A DNA stretch of 64,000 nucleotides from Pycnococcus provasolii (lineage: Eukaryota; Chlorophyta; Pseudoscourfieldiophyceae; Pseudoscourfieldiales; Pycnococcaceae): positions 62,001 to 126,000 of the forward strand of contig OW568887.1 of assembly GCA_938743325.2 (NCBI GenBank), written 5' to 3'. Below are positions 28,100 through 38,709 of this stretch, piece by piece. The notes below the pieces were generated by a model. It had not been told where the DNA came from. It saw only the letters and a list, made by a program, of their open reading frames with translations, and did not search any database. Position 1 is the first letter of the stretch. Each line of letters opens with the position of its first letter. Position numbers and translations under genes: made by a program.

Positions 28100-29590
28100 C
28101 TACGCAGCCACGTTTGGCTCCACGTTCTCCTCCAATTCCACGAGCGCTCGGCTGCGCTTCATGCCTGCTCGCAGCGTTGCAAGCTCTTCGACGAGGCGCT
28201 CATTCTCGCGTTGTGTCGTCTCCAACTGCGCCGCGAGTGCTGCAGCGTCACCCTCTGGCGCCGCCATCTTTGCACGCAGCATCTCGAGTTCTTCAGCCGC
28301 GGAGGCGTTGCCCTTCGCCTCAGCCTCGAGCATGCTGTTTTGCACGCGAAGTTCCGCGTTATTCGCGCGCAGGCGTGCGAGCGTTCGAGCCGTTCCAGGC
28401 GAGTGCCACCTCGCGCCATCTTGGCTTGCACCTTCGTCGCCACCTCGACCCGCGCCAGCGAGCAGGCTGTGGATCGCAGTGAGCTCACGAAGCTGCTCCG
28501 CACGCTCCGTGCGCAGATTATCATCCGCGTTTTGCGCCTCGCCCGTTGGCGCGTTGTTTTGGATTTCCTCGCGAAGCTCCATCACACGCGCAAGCACGTC
28601 CTGGAAGGCTGCCACTTGGGCCCGCTGCGCCGCACGCTCCGCCTCCAGGTCAGCCGCGAGTCCATCCGCCGTCGCGGCAGCTGCGTTGCTTTCCTCGAGG
28701 CTCATGTTCGCCTGCGCGATTGCCTCCGACAGCCGCGCGACGTCCGCCATCGCAGCATCGCGCTCGGAGACGAGCGTTTCCACTCGTTCGCCCATCGTTC
28801 GGCTCTGCTCGCGCGCTTCGTGCAGCTTGCGTTCGAGCGACGAGACGGCATCTCCCGCACACGACTGATCGTGCGCGATGTTCTCATTCGTCTTTCGCAG
28901 GTTTTGCACATCCGCTTTGAGCTCGTCAAGCATTGCGTTCGCCTGGTCCAGCTCGTGCTGCTTACTTTGCGCTTTAGCGACGGCGGCGTCGCGTTCCTCC
29001 GCCGCGCGCGTCGCGGCGTCGACCGCGTTCTCGATCCTGGCGTCCGTGCTCGCCGCCTGTGCATTTTTCGTCGCTTGCTTCGCCTCATCGAGTTCAGCCT
29101 GTATGGATTCGCGCGTCGTTTCCCACTCGCGCCGTTCCTGTTTGTGTTTGTTCTGCACGTCCTCGATCGTCCTACGAGTCGCTTCTAGAAGCGTTTCTAA
29201 GTTGGCCTTATCTTCTCGTGCCTTCTCTGCCTGAGTTTGTGCGTCAACAGCCCTTGCGTGCGCGTCCTCCGCGTCCACGCGCGCTTTGTTGAGTTCGTCT
29301 TGCGCCGTTTTGAGTTTGTCCTGCAGTGCGTTTTCGTTCGTCGAAGCTTGAGCGAGCATTTGCGATGTCGACGTGAGTTTTGTGGATGTGTTATTTAAGC
29401 TCGTTTCCAGGGAAGCGACTTGCTCTTCCAGCGAAGCACAACGACGCTGTGCATCAACTAGCGATGCTTTGTGACCTTCTGCCGCCGATTTTGATTTCTC
29501 AATGATGATGTTAAGATTTTCGCACGTTCCATTTAAGGTTGCAATCTGCGACTTTAAAGCACGTATTTCGTACACAGACGGAGACTCCAT
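28100..29590 (-). CDS. Long coiled-coil protein
   Basis: A 496-residue protein with no recognised enzymatic domain. Nearly the whole length is heptad-repeat coiled coil rich in Ala, Glu, Gln and Arg. It resembles cytoskeletal, ciliary or golgin-type rods. A short break near residues 370-405 (Gly/Asp/Ser) splits the rod. The tail ends ELEENVEPNVAA. I chose the ATG at 29590, after which the heptads begin at once; upstream codons are unlike the rest. Function cannot be assigned. Confidence 0.8.
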   Translation of the reverse strand: MESPSVYEIRALKSQIATLNGTCENLNIIIEKSKSAAEGHKASLVDAQRRCASLEEQVASLETSLNNTSTKLTSTSQMLAQASTNENALQDKLKTAQDELNKARVDAEDAHARAVDAQTQAEKAREDKANLETLLEATRRTIEDVQNKHKQERREWETTRESIQAELDEAKQATKNAQAASTDARIENAVDAATRAAEERDAAVAKAQSKQHELDQANAMLDELKADVQNLRKTNENIAHDQSCAGDAVSSLERKLHEAREQSRTMGERVETLVSERDAAMADVARLSEAIAQANMSLEESNAAAATADGLAADLEAERAAQRAQVAAFQDVLARVMELREEIQNNAPTGEAQNADDNLRTERAEQLRELTAIHSLLAGAGRGGDEGASQDGARWHSPGTARTLARLRANNAELRVQNSMLEAEAKGNASAAEELEMLRAKMAAPEGDAAALAAQLETTQRENERLVEELATLRAGMKRSRALVELEENVEPNVAA

Positions 29591-30608
29591 AACTGTTGTG
29601 TTATCTTTATTAATCAGAAAACAAAAGAGAATGAGACAAGAGACCAAGAGACGTAAACAAAGAGAGTGACACTGTGATCACTGTTAAAGGTTACGTTACG
29701 TGTAGACCTGTCGTTTGGGAAAGTAAAATGACAGATATGTAGAGGGATGGCCAGAAGGATGGGGAGGGGCGGAGGAAAGAAGGCCATAGGGTTGCATAGG
29801 GAAGGGAATTCAGGGAACTAACAACGCCCTAAGATAACCCTAACCCGAACCCTGACCAGAACCCTAACGCCGTAACCCTAACACCCTAACCCTAACCCTA
29901 ATGCCCTAACGCTAGCCCTAGCCCTAATGCCCTAATGCCGTAGCCCTAGCCCTAACGCCCTAACGCTCCTGCTCCTGCGAAGTGCGAACCCCCTGCGAAC
30001 GGGATGGACCCCAATATTAGTATTGACCAAGCGAGCGAGCGTAACAACCGCAAGTGTGTATCCCCAAAGCAAGTACTCGTAAGGCCGGAAGTTTGTTGCA
30101 TTTGGTTCCTCCTCCCAGGGGTGGTCTCTCCCTCCGGAGGCCGGAGCCTTGGCCTTAAAAATTAGCCCTTACATTGGCGGATCCTTGAATTAGGGTAGGG
30201 GGCACCTGCTTAAGCCATTCTTGATTTCTCGAAATTACGCCCTCTGTCATCTGTGTTCTTTCCTGGTGCTCGCTGGTGGGGTGAAATCCTGGGCGTCTCA
30301 AACTCGCATTACGATAGTGACGGGCGTTCTTGATTTCTCATTTATTTAGTTCCAAGGCGGCTTGTGTTGTGTTTCTTTCTGGGCATCAGTGACGTCTGGG
30401 CGTGAGTGAGTGAGTACTTCCTACCCTGCCTGGAATAATCTCTGCGAGTGTTCGCTCCCCTTTTTTTCACATACCTTCAGAGTTTAAGGCCGCCGCTTTG
30501 TGTTTCTTTGATTCTTTTCTGTTTTAACAACAGGTTCCCTGTTTGACGGGGGGCTGATCACGGGTACATACTGCAAGTTGCGATACAGCAGTCTACGTAC
30601 CAGCAGAT
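29591..30608. promoter_or_regulatory. Divergent intergene with long CCCTAA-like array
   Basis: About 1 kb between the divergent coiled-coil and kinase genes. From about 29826 to 29966 runs a degenerate array of CCCTAAC, CCCTAAT and CCCTAGC units, among the longest in the window. The rest holds short CT-rich stretches and no supported gene. Confidence 0.6.
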
Positions 30609-33023
30609 ATGTGGGGATCGACGACAGTGTCCGCGATGCTGAGAAGCGCTCTGGGGGTGGAGCGCACCGCCGCGGGGTCGGCGTCGTCAGGGGCGTTATC
30701 TGCTGCTGCTGCTGGGGCAGAAGGCGATGGGATCGATGACGACGGGGAACCGTCGGCGATGACGGCATCACCACGACCGTCGGACGAAAACATCAGAGAC
30801 TCGCACAACCTCAGAACCGGCCGGACGGATGACGGGTTTCTTGCCAGCAGAGAAACGACAATTGCCACGTCAAAAGGATCGCTGCAAAAAGTATCTGCTG
30901 GAGTAATCAACAACAACAACGCCGACAAGCAACAAGCGTCTCAACAAGCGGCGGAAAGGGACGAGGATGCCGTTGCAGCAGCCATCATCGCAGAACTTGC
31001 AATACCACCCGCTGACATACACCTCGACGCCGTCATCTCCAGAGAAGGTGCGCACGGAGAGGTGTGGGAGGCTAGGCTAAAAGATGAAAGAAGTGGGAAG
31101 GAGAAAAAGGTGGCTGTCAAAAGGTTGCCTAGCGACCAGCTCGCGAAAGACGACGCCAGGAGACTCAAAAGGGAAGTCTCCATCTTCGCTTCCATCGCGC
31201 AGCTGTGCCACCGACACGTCAACAAAACCAGAAAGAACCACAACGTCTGCAAGCTGTACGGAGTCTGCGAGGAGCCCGGATTCCTGTCCATCGTCATGCG
31301 CATGTACAAGACGAGCGTGCAGCGCCTCGTCAAGAGGCTGCCGAAGCCAAAAGACGGCGTGGCAAGTTTGCCGAGACTTCCGTGCGCCACAATAGCACGC
31401 ATTGGACGCGACATTGCAAACGGGTGCAAGGCTCTTCACGAGGCTGGCGTCGTGGTGGCGGACCTCAAGCCCGCGAACGTTCTGATTGACGAGTTTGGAA
31501 ACGGCGTAGTCGCGGACTTTGGAATGTCCGTCGTAGTCAACGACGGAGGAAGCCACGCGCCAGCTTCCATCGCGCGTGGCACTCCCAACTACATGTCGCC
31601 AGAGTCGTGGAACGCCGAGGCTGAGGGTCTCAGCCGGCGCAGCGACGTTTGGAGCCTTGGGGCAACGCTGCTCTTCATGGTGACGGGAGATCCGCCTTTC
31701 AAAGGCTACACAATGACGCAGCTCTTCGCCGCGGTCTTTGCGCGCGCGGAAACTCCGGAAATTCCTGAGGGTGTCAATCTCCCTGAGCGACTTCGTACGC
31801 TCATTGAGAAATGCTTCGCATACGAGCCGAAAGATCGCCCGAGTATGGAGGTGTGCCTCGACGAGTTGAATGCGCTGATGGCTGAGTTAGCTTTGGCGGA
31901 GGAAGAGGAGCGGAAGAAGAAGAAGGAAGAGGAGGCGGAGGAGGCGGAGGAGAACGATGAAGAGAAAGAGGAGCAGAAGGAAGATGGTGATGAGAAGCAG
32001 GGCAAGCACGTCACATTTGCGCCACCGCCCGAGCCGCAGGGAAAGCAGAGGGAGCAGGACGAAGGGGCAAAGGACGGTGATGAGGATGCCGCTTCAGAGT
32101 CGATTTTGGCTTTGCTTGGAAAGCTGGAAAGTGTCGAGAATGATTCGCAGATGTTCGAGCTGATGCTCGCCGTGGCGGAGAGATGTGTACGAGGTCTTGC
32201 CGCAGCGTCGTCGAGCGATTGTCATAGTGCTGAGACGGCACGCATGGGATTGAGGAAGCTAACAGAGGCGCTCAAGGTGCTTTTGTCAGCCCTGGGTGAT
32301 TCTGACGCGGAGGCTCTTTGCCTCACAATCGCGGAGATGGCCATCACGCTGCCTCCTTTGGAAACTTCTTCGCCCAACCAGGCGGCGGAGGCGGCCGAGG
32401 CGGTAGAAGCGACAGAAACGACGCCGTCTCATACACCACGCTCGCAGACGTGGAGGGAGCAGCCGGAGGCTGCACTGGCGCTCTGCGAGTCTGGCGTTGT
32501 GCCACTGCTCGCGTCGCTGCTGAGCTCCGATAAATCGCGACCTGGGCAGCGCGTTGCGTCAGCCATCGCCTTGCAACGCATCGCCGTGCTGCTCTGCGAC
32601 GACCCAATCGCCCTGCTCAGTTCCGTGCCCGTTCATCGCGTCGTTCCCATGGTACGCAAGCTCAGTGCCGCGAGCTCGTCGACTGTCGAGGCGGCGATGG
32701 CCGCGGCTGACGCCGAGAATTCCACCGGCGGCGTCACGGACAGCCCGGAAAGCCCGCTGAATAGTCCGACAGGAGCATTCCGCCTTACCCTAGCCGCACG
32801 GCGGAGCCTTCTTGACGACTTCGAGGCGAGTCGAGGCGACGAAGGTGACGGGTCTCCGTTCTGTGCATCGGAGGCTTTGCAATGGCTCTTCGAAAAAGAG
32901 GGCGTGCTAATGTCCAAGGTGTTGAAGTGGGAGTTTGAGGATGCATTTCTTCGAGCTGGGGCATCCGTTGACGGCACGTCGTCGTTGTCGTTGTCGTCGT
33001 TGTCGTTGTCCTCGGTGGAGTAG
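30609..33023 (+). CDS. Protein kinase with helical C-terminal region
   Basis: An 804-residue Ser/Thr kinase. After a low-complexity leader of about 130 residues, the kinase domain spans ~135-420: glycine loop REGAHGE, AVKRL lysine, the alpha-C segment, catalytic loop ADLKPANVL, DFG, GTPNYMSPE, a DVWSLG block and a final RPSMEVCLDEL. The catalytic loop lacks the usual His-Arg before Asp (VVVAD) but Asp and Asn are kept, so activity is plausible. A Glu/Lys-rich linker (residues ~425-475) leads to a C-terminal region of helices that look like armadillo/HEAT units (ALCESGVVPLLASLL). The closest group I can think of is plant kinases with ARM or ankyrin tails; substrate unknown. It converges on the DUF3755 gene. 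Confidence 0.85.
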   Translation: MWGSTTVSAMLRSALGVERTAAGSASSGALSAAAAGAEGDGIDDDGEPSAMTASPRPSDENIRDSHNLRTGRTDDGFLASRETTIATSKGSLQKVSAGVINNNNADKQQASQQAAERDEDAVAAAIIAELAIPPADIHLDAVISREGAHGEVWEARLKDERSGKEKKVAVKRLPSDQLAKDDARRLKREVSIFASIAQLCHRHVNKTRKNHNVCKLYGVCEEPGFLSIVMRMYKTSVQRLVKRLPKPKDGVASLPRLPCATIARIGRDIANGCKALHEAGVVVADLKPANVLIDEFGNGVVADFGMSVVVNDGGSHAPASIARGTPNYMSPESWNAEAEGLSRRSDVWSLGATLLFMVTGDPPFKGYTMTQLFAAVFARAETPEIPEGVNLPERLRTLIEKCFAYEPKDRPSMEVCLDELNALMAELALAEEEERKKKKEEEAEEAEENDEEKEEQKEDGDEKQGKHVTFAPPPEPQGKQREQDEGAKDGDEDAASESILALLGKLESVENDSQMFELMLAVAERCVRGLAAASSSDCHSAETARMGLRKLTEALKVLLSALGDSDAEALCLTIAEMAITLPPLETSSPNQAAEAAEAVEATETTPSHTPRSQTWREQPEAALALCESGVVPLLASLLSSDKSRPGQRVASAIALQRIAVLLCDDPIALLSSVPVHRVVPMVRKLSAASSSTVEAAMAAADAENSTGGVTDSPESPLNSPTGAFRLTLAARRSLLDDFEASRGDEGDGSPFCASEALQWLFEKEGVLMSKVLKWEFEDAFLRAGASVDGTSSLSLSSLSLSSVE

Positions 33024-33254
33024 AAGAGTGGGAACAAAAATTGCACATTTGTACTTGCTAAAATTGTACACTGTAAAAAGTATAAGTAGAGACTTTTTCA
33101 TTGACGGAGATCCGGTGTGGCGACCTTGGCGACAGCGACAACAATAGTTCAGAACAACAACGAGCCCCTAGGGTGTGAAGTAGGAAAAAGAAATTTTTGA
33201 TTATCAAAAAAAAATTGTTTTTATTGGACAACACTCTTGCTTGCGTCTACGACG

Positions 33255-34241
33255 TCAGGCGAATCTCGTGCTGAGCATTTTGACTGGTAGAGGCGGCATG
33301 GGCACCATTCCCACGCCGCTCATCTGGCCCATCATGTCAACCACCCTGTCGCTGAGTACGCGGAGCATGTCCCCCACCTCGTTCATACGCATCTGCGAAA
33401 TGCGCGTACGGATCTGCGTGAAGCTGTGTATGTTCTCCTCGAGCATTCGTCCTATCGAGCGTAGGCTCGCCGACTGGTTGGCGCTCATGCCTGACTTGCT
33501 CTCAAGCAGGTTCGTTCCGCCGTGCTCCTCAAAGTGGAACAGCTGAGGACCAACGAACGAAGGCGGTGGTCCCATCATGCCAGGTGGAGGTCCGACGAAC
33601 GAGCTCGGCTGCCCGTACATGCCACCACCTGGTGGGTATCCTCCCATGGGCGGCGCACCGCCGGTCGCTCCACCCTGCGAAACGCCAGTTGCCGCCGAAG
33701 ATGTTGCCGTGGTCGTGCTCGACGCATTTGCACCCCGCTTCGCCTTGCCGGTTGTCTTGGTCGCCGCCGCGGCATTCGCTGCCGCCGCGTCTTCCGCCTT
33801 TCGCTTCCGGCTGATGGCATCCTTGCTTTTCATCCACTGCACACGCAGCGCCACGTCGCGAACGTTCTTGTTTGCGAGCTCGGCAGCCACCTTGATGTAC
33901 TTCGCGAGCGGCGTGTGCTCCGTGCTATACTTCTGCAGGCCATCCTCAAGTATGCTTTGTTCCTGCGGGCTCCACTCCACCTTGTTTGATAGACTTCGCC
34001 ACCGTGGGTCTGCTGTTGGCGCCAACAACGCCGGCGATGGTGCGCCCGCGGCTGCCGTTTGCCCGAGAACGACGGCAGGGTTGATTGGCAGTGGTCCAGC
34101 AGCGAGGGTTGAAGTCGGTGCTAATATTGGCGGTGTCGGCCCTCGTAGCATTGCTGCTGATGCCGTTGGCACTGTTGCTGTTGTTGACACGATGTTAGGG
34201 TTCGGTACCATTGGCATAGACGACGTGGGTGGTGGCATCAT

Positions 34242-34274
<33 letters not shown>

Positions 34275-34936
34275 AGACGACGACGTGGGTGGAGGCATCA
34301 TGTTGTTTGGTGGTGGGACTGCTGCTGTTGTTGCCGGTGCTGGTGCATGTGCCGCCGCCGCCGCCGCCGCCGCCGCTGCCACGGGAACGCTCACGAGCGT
34401 GTTTGGTTCTTTCGTTGGTGCAGCGGCTTCAGCTGGTGCTGCTGTTGGTGGTGCTGCTTCGGCAGCTGGCTGCGTTGCGGGGGTGGAGGTTGCTGCTGCT
34501 GCTGCTGCTGCTGCTGCAGGTGGTAATGCTGCTGCAGCTGTTGCGGGAAAGGGTGTAGGCCCGGCGGCAGAAGCAGTCTCCGTTTGTTTCTGGTCCTGTT
34601 CCTGTTCCTGTTGCGGTTCAGGCGCAGGTGCAGGTGCCGTCGCCTTTTCCTTCTCAGGAGGTGGCGTCTTTTCCTTTTCAGGAGGCGGCGTTTTCTCAGG
34701 AGGCGGCGTCGCGCGGCTTCGCGTGTTCATGGCGAGGGGCGGCGACTCCGCCGTTTTTTGGTTTGGGAATGGCGACGTGCGTCCAGAACGCGTGCGCACC
34801 CCTGTTGCTGTCGTTGTGGTCGTTTCCTGCTGCTGCATTTGCTGCGCCGCTGACGACCTCGTCGTTCGTTTCGGCGACGCCGAGCCCACCATGGGGTGCG
34901 AAGAAGGCTGAGACCCACCCCCTGTGGTAGGCTGAG

Positions 34937-34970
<34 letters not shown>

Positions 34971-35066
34971 AGCCGACGCCTGCTGCTGCTGCTCCTGCTG
35001 CTGTTCGGAGTTCTCCTCCGACTTGTTGTTGTTGTTGTTGTTGTTGTTGTTGCCTCCCCGTCCCAT
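33255..35066 (-). CDS. SANT/Myb-like protein with DUF3755 domain
   Basis: A 603-residue plant-type nuclear protein. Residues 1-330 are low complexity: poly-Asn, poly-Gln, PPPEKE repeats and several poly-Ala runs. Then comes a SANT-like domain (VEWSPQEQSILEDGLQKY...VRDVALRVQWM) followed by a basic KSKDAISRKRK. The C-terminal domain has NLLE/NQSASLRSIGRMLEENI, a helix pair and the family ending MPPLPV. That combination is DUF3755, known to me from land plants and green algae, with a chromatin or transcription role suspected. The amino-acid runs are written by CAG/GCA and AAC repeats in DNA, so length may vary between strains. I chose the ATG at 35066 (MGRGGNNN). Confidence 0.85.
34230..35055 (-). 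repeat. Trinucleotide repeats inside the DUF3755 gene
   Basis: Several CAG/CTG and GCC tracts (about 34240-34275, 34350-34380, 34491-34517, 34935-34975) and an AAC/GTT tract at about 35021-35052. They encode poly-Ala, poly-Gln and poly-Asn in the N-terminal half. Confidence 0.85.
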
Positions 35067-36502
35067 GATTCGCTTATAGTAGAATACTACACTCAAGAAA
35101 CAAAGAAACTGAAAGAGCAAGACTGAAACTACTTGAAAAAAGCAAGAACGAAACCAGAAAGGAGGATAAAAAAGAAACGAAGGCTACTACTTATTATGAA
35201 AGCAGTGCACTATTATCTCTCAGAGCCGCCACTGCACAATGCAGAAGGAGAGGGGGCGAAATGGCAGGAATGGAGGCGGAGGCGAAGAGGACCGTAGGGT
35301 TCTCCGGGTGTTGTCCAGACAGACGACTGCCTGCGGGGCCGAAGGGAACGGGGTGACGCGTCTGCCCCTCTTCCTTCCGAGGGTTGGGGCGAGGCACCGG
35401 GGACCCCGGTTGGCGACCAGGACTTGTGGATAATTCCTCCTCCAAGGAGATCCTCCTGGTTTTTCGTTTTCGTGTTTTTTCCTCGGTTTTCCTTGGTGTT
35501 TTGTGGGCTCTTTTTGTTAGCCGACCTGTCTGCCTGTAGGTTGTCCTCCCGTTTGCTTGTCGCCCTTGTCATGGTCATGTGGGTAGGCCTTCCTAGGGCG
35601 TCGCAGCAACGCAATTGAGAGCAACTCATACATAATATCCCTTATATCCGCAACTCGAAAGGCGCAGCACAAAAAGATATCCTCTCAATTTTTTTTCAGG
35701 GGGAAAAAAACAACTCCTGTAACACGAACGAGCGTAAACACGCACACACTTCGAAAAAAGAGAGAGGAGACAAAAAATTCCTTCGTTTCGTTTCGTTTCC
35801 GTGTTTTTCTAAGGTAGTCGTTCGTGTCCATCTTCGAGTCCCTCCCACCTGACAGTTACACTACGGCACAAAGGCCGCTCCCTACTACACAGAACGGGCA
35901 GGCGTTCCCACCACAGTAAACTTAAACACAGTTCGACCAACGACAACACGTAATAACCTCGGAACTCGGGGGGAAAAAAAATGACTTTTTCCTCGAAAGG
36001 CGTTGCAGGCAAGATTGACACCTCAGTTGCATTGACAAAAGAAACTGAACTGGCAAGTGGCAATCGACGAGCGAAACGGTGACACTCGGACGTTGCGTGA
36101 CGTGGGTTCATGGGGATGGGGTAGAAAGCTTGTCCACTTTTTCATACCACTCACATAACGGCATCTTAAAGTCCACGGAAAGCATACCAGGGAACCCGCA
36201 ACTCCTACTGTAGACACGCGCGGGAGTATGTACCTATAGTGCGCTGAGAGGAGAGATCAACACATGTATCTGTAGTATGTACTCCAATCGAGATCGCCAC
36301 AGCTTATGGCCAGCGCATAGTGCGCCGATGTGATGAACGTGGGAGGAAAGTCGCCACAATGCCGTACGTCAATATTGCACACGAAGTACTGTAGGGTACG
36401 TCTTGCCGTGCTCCTTTGGGAGAAGTGTGTTGTCACAACTACTCACAAACAACACTGATTGACTTGCCAATTGATTCCAATTTATACTTACTGTACAGTT
36501 AG
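35067..36502. other. 1.4-kb stretch without a supported gene
   Basis: Lies upstream of the DUF3755 gene and downstream of TFB1. It contains short open frames on both strands with no recognisable domain, T-rich and A-rich patches near 35690-35810, and no clear telomere-like tract. A cloverleaf-type tRNA was looked for and not found. Confidence 0.4.
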
Positions 36503-37103
36503 TTACAACTTCAACTTCTTGTATTCGTCCACCGACGCGTCCATCGGGCCGTGCAGAAGGGGACTGAACAAGCTCGCCACCGCAGGCCGTTTCCGACCGA
36601 GCTCCTCCACTTTGTCGTACCTCACATTCACGGCATCCGCCGCTCGCTTGAGACGTCTTCTTAATGCATCCACCTTCTCTGCCGTAGTTGCGCGCAACGG
36701 ATCTTGGAATGCCCTGGTGCATGCCCAGAAGTAGCGCAGCGTCTCGTGGCATGCGGACGCCTGAGACTGCATCTCTGCAAGTTCGCTTGCACTGACCGCC
36801 GGCGCGTCTGACGTAGCATCGGCAGCGATCGACGCGATCGCGGCGCCGGAAGACGCCGCCGCCGCACGACGACGGCGCTTGTGACGCACTGCATCCGTGA
36901 ACGTCTTCTCCGCACCTTGCGATGCCGCGAATGCAAACTGCAGCGAGTCTGCGCTGTTGATCTGCTTCGAAAGCAACGACGCGAGAGCACCGCTCGCGTC
37001 TCGTGCCGAAGCCGCCGCCTTTGGCTGAACGCTCTCGTTCGACGCAAACATCGCACTCATGGGCTTCGTCTCGACGAGCGCGGCGGTGGATGCCAGTGCT
37101 TGT

Positions 37104-37135
<32 letters not shown>

Positions 37136-38368
37136 AGGACCAACTGCCGGCTTGAGATCCTCCAGTGGTGCAATGCGTGCTTGCTCGTCGTCCGCAGGTC
37201 TCCTATCCGTCACCGTCTCCGCCGCCAACTCAGCACCTGCTGCTGCCACCGCCTTCTCCTCGAGCCGTTTTGCAATTTTTATCGCACCCTCGCGCGGTGC
37301 TGGCGCATCGCCTTGTATCACCACGGCACTGTGCGTGTTGAGCGCGGACAGCAGCCTGCGCGCGCTCGCCATTTTTGGATCTGGATCCTCGGCATGAGAC
37401 GAGCCACCACCTCGAACAATGCCATGACCTTCGCCTAGGTGGTCGCCATCCTCCTGGTACAGGTTGATCTCCGCGTCCACGGCTCGCGCGCGTGCCGTGG
37501 CAGCGGCGCCCGCGACGCTATCGTACGTCGCCGCTGTGCCAGCCGACGCGCCTTTTCCCTGCGTTGACAGCTTAGCCACGCGCGCCATGTCAGCCTCCTC
37601 TCGCTCGAGGTCCTCAAAGTACGTCGCGTTGCCCTTAAGGCTCAGGTCTAGGTACCTGACCCAGAAATCCTTTTCGTTCATCTTCGAAGGCACGTCTCTC
37701 AGGAACGCGCGACGTACCGCGGGCTGTTCGCTAAACACCTGGTGGATATCCGCGGAGTCCAGCTTGAAGTCGACGACCGCTTGCTCGGCGGAATTGACGC
37801 CTCCTCCCGTGGCTGCCGCCGATCTTGCTGCGGCGACGAACGACGCGCTTGGCAAGCCTTTCGTGACGCGCTGTGCCGCCATGGCGGCTTTCTCGAGAGC
37901 CTGCCTCGTTTCCCAGAACTCGTACTCGGTCACGTATTCGGGCACGAGTCGTGCGTGCAGAGCGGCTAGTTCGGCGTCTCCTTCCAGCACAGCTTTTCGT
38001 GCCGCAAGTTTCTCCGGCGTGACCGCGAGTGGCGTGAGTTCCTCGCAGAACCGTTCTGACTCTTCGTGTGACGCAAATTGCAGCACGAAAGGGCCTCGCG
38101 AGGTATTCATGCGCGCGACAGGTCGTTTCTTGTTTCGCTGCACGCCCGAAATGTCCGACAGAGGGATCACGCACCGACGAGCGGATGAAGATGAGGGGGC
38201 AGAAGACCCAGGGGCAGAAGCAGCCGCAGCAGGTTCCCACGTGACTCGCGCGGAGTCGATCGTGACCGAGCCTGGCAGCGCCGAGGGTTGACCACCCGCG
38301 GAGGCACCCGGAGTGGCTCCCGGACGCGACGCATCCAGACGGAGCAGCACCTGCGCGGACGCCGCCAT
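36503..38368 (-). CDS. TFB1: TFIIH subunit p62/TFB1
   Basis: Core TFIIH subunit for transcription initiation and nucleotide excision repair (GTF2H1/TFB1). It is 621 residues. An N-terminal PH-like domain (residues ~8-110) includes IPLSDISGVQRNKKR and FVLQFASHEESERFCEEL. Two BSD domains follow: one ending VTEYEFWETRQ, the second with VPSKMNEKDFWVRYLDL; the FW pairs are the BSD hallmark. The rest is helical with Ala runs, and the C-terminal helix ETLRYFWACTRAF...EKVDALRRRL matches the family end. I chose the ATG at 38368. The next gene on the same strand is GLDC. Confidence 0.92.
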
Positions 38369-38709
38369 AGAGTTCACGGCGAGCGAACTCGAAGAAAAAA
38401 CAACAAGAATGATGACGGGAAAAAAAACCGAACAATACGAGTTTCGGGGTTGGGAGGGAAAAAAGCTTCACATTTTCATTGATCAAAAAATGATATATCA
38501 AGTTTAGTTTTATTACTTCTCGGGTCACTTCTCTGTCTCACGAGCAGACCACCACCGCCGCCGCCACCGCCATACCACACCACCCTTCTCAATCACTCTT
38601 CTCAACCTACAACACACACGTGCGTGCATATCCCGACACACACATATCCCCGTTCATACGTTCCCAGAGGTAAGCCTGTTTGCCTAGGGGATGGATCAAA
38701 TCATCATCT
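38369..38709. other. Intergene TFB1/GLDC
   Basis: About 340 bp, A-rich near TFB1 and CA/CC-rich towards GLDC. It must hold the TFB1 promoter and the GLDC 3' UTR. No telomere-like units. Confidence 0.4.

Noticed and set aside
35810-35860. Possible tRNA T-arm (TTCGAGTCC)
   Set aside because: No matching acceptor or anticodon stem could be drawn around it.
35213-36217. Minus-strand frames in the 35-36 kb gap
   Set aside because: Short, no recognisable motifs, composition unlike neighbouring genes.
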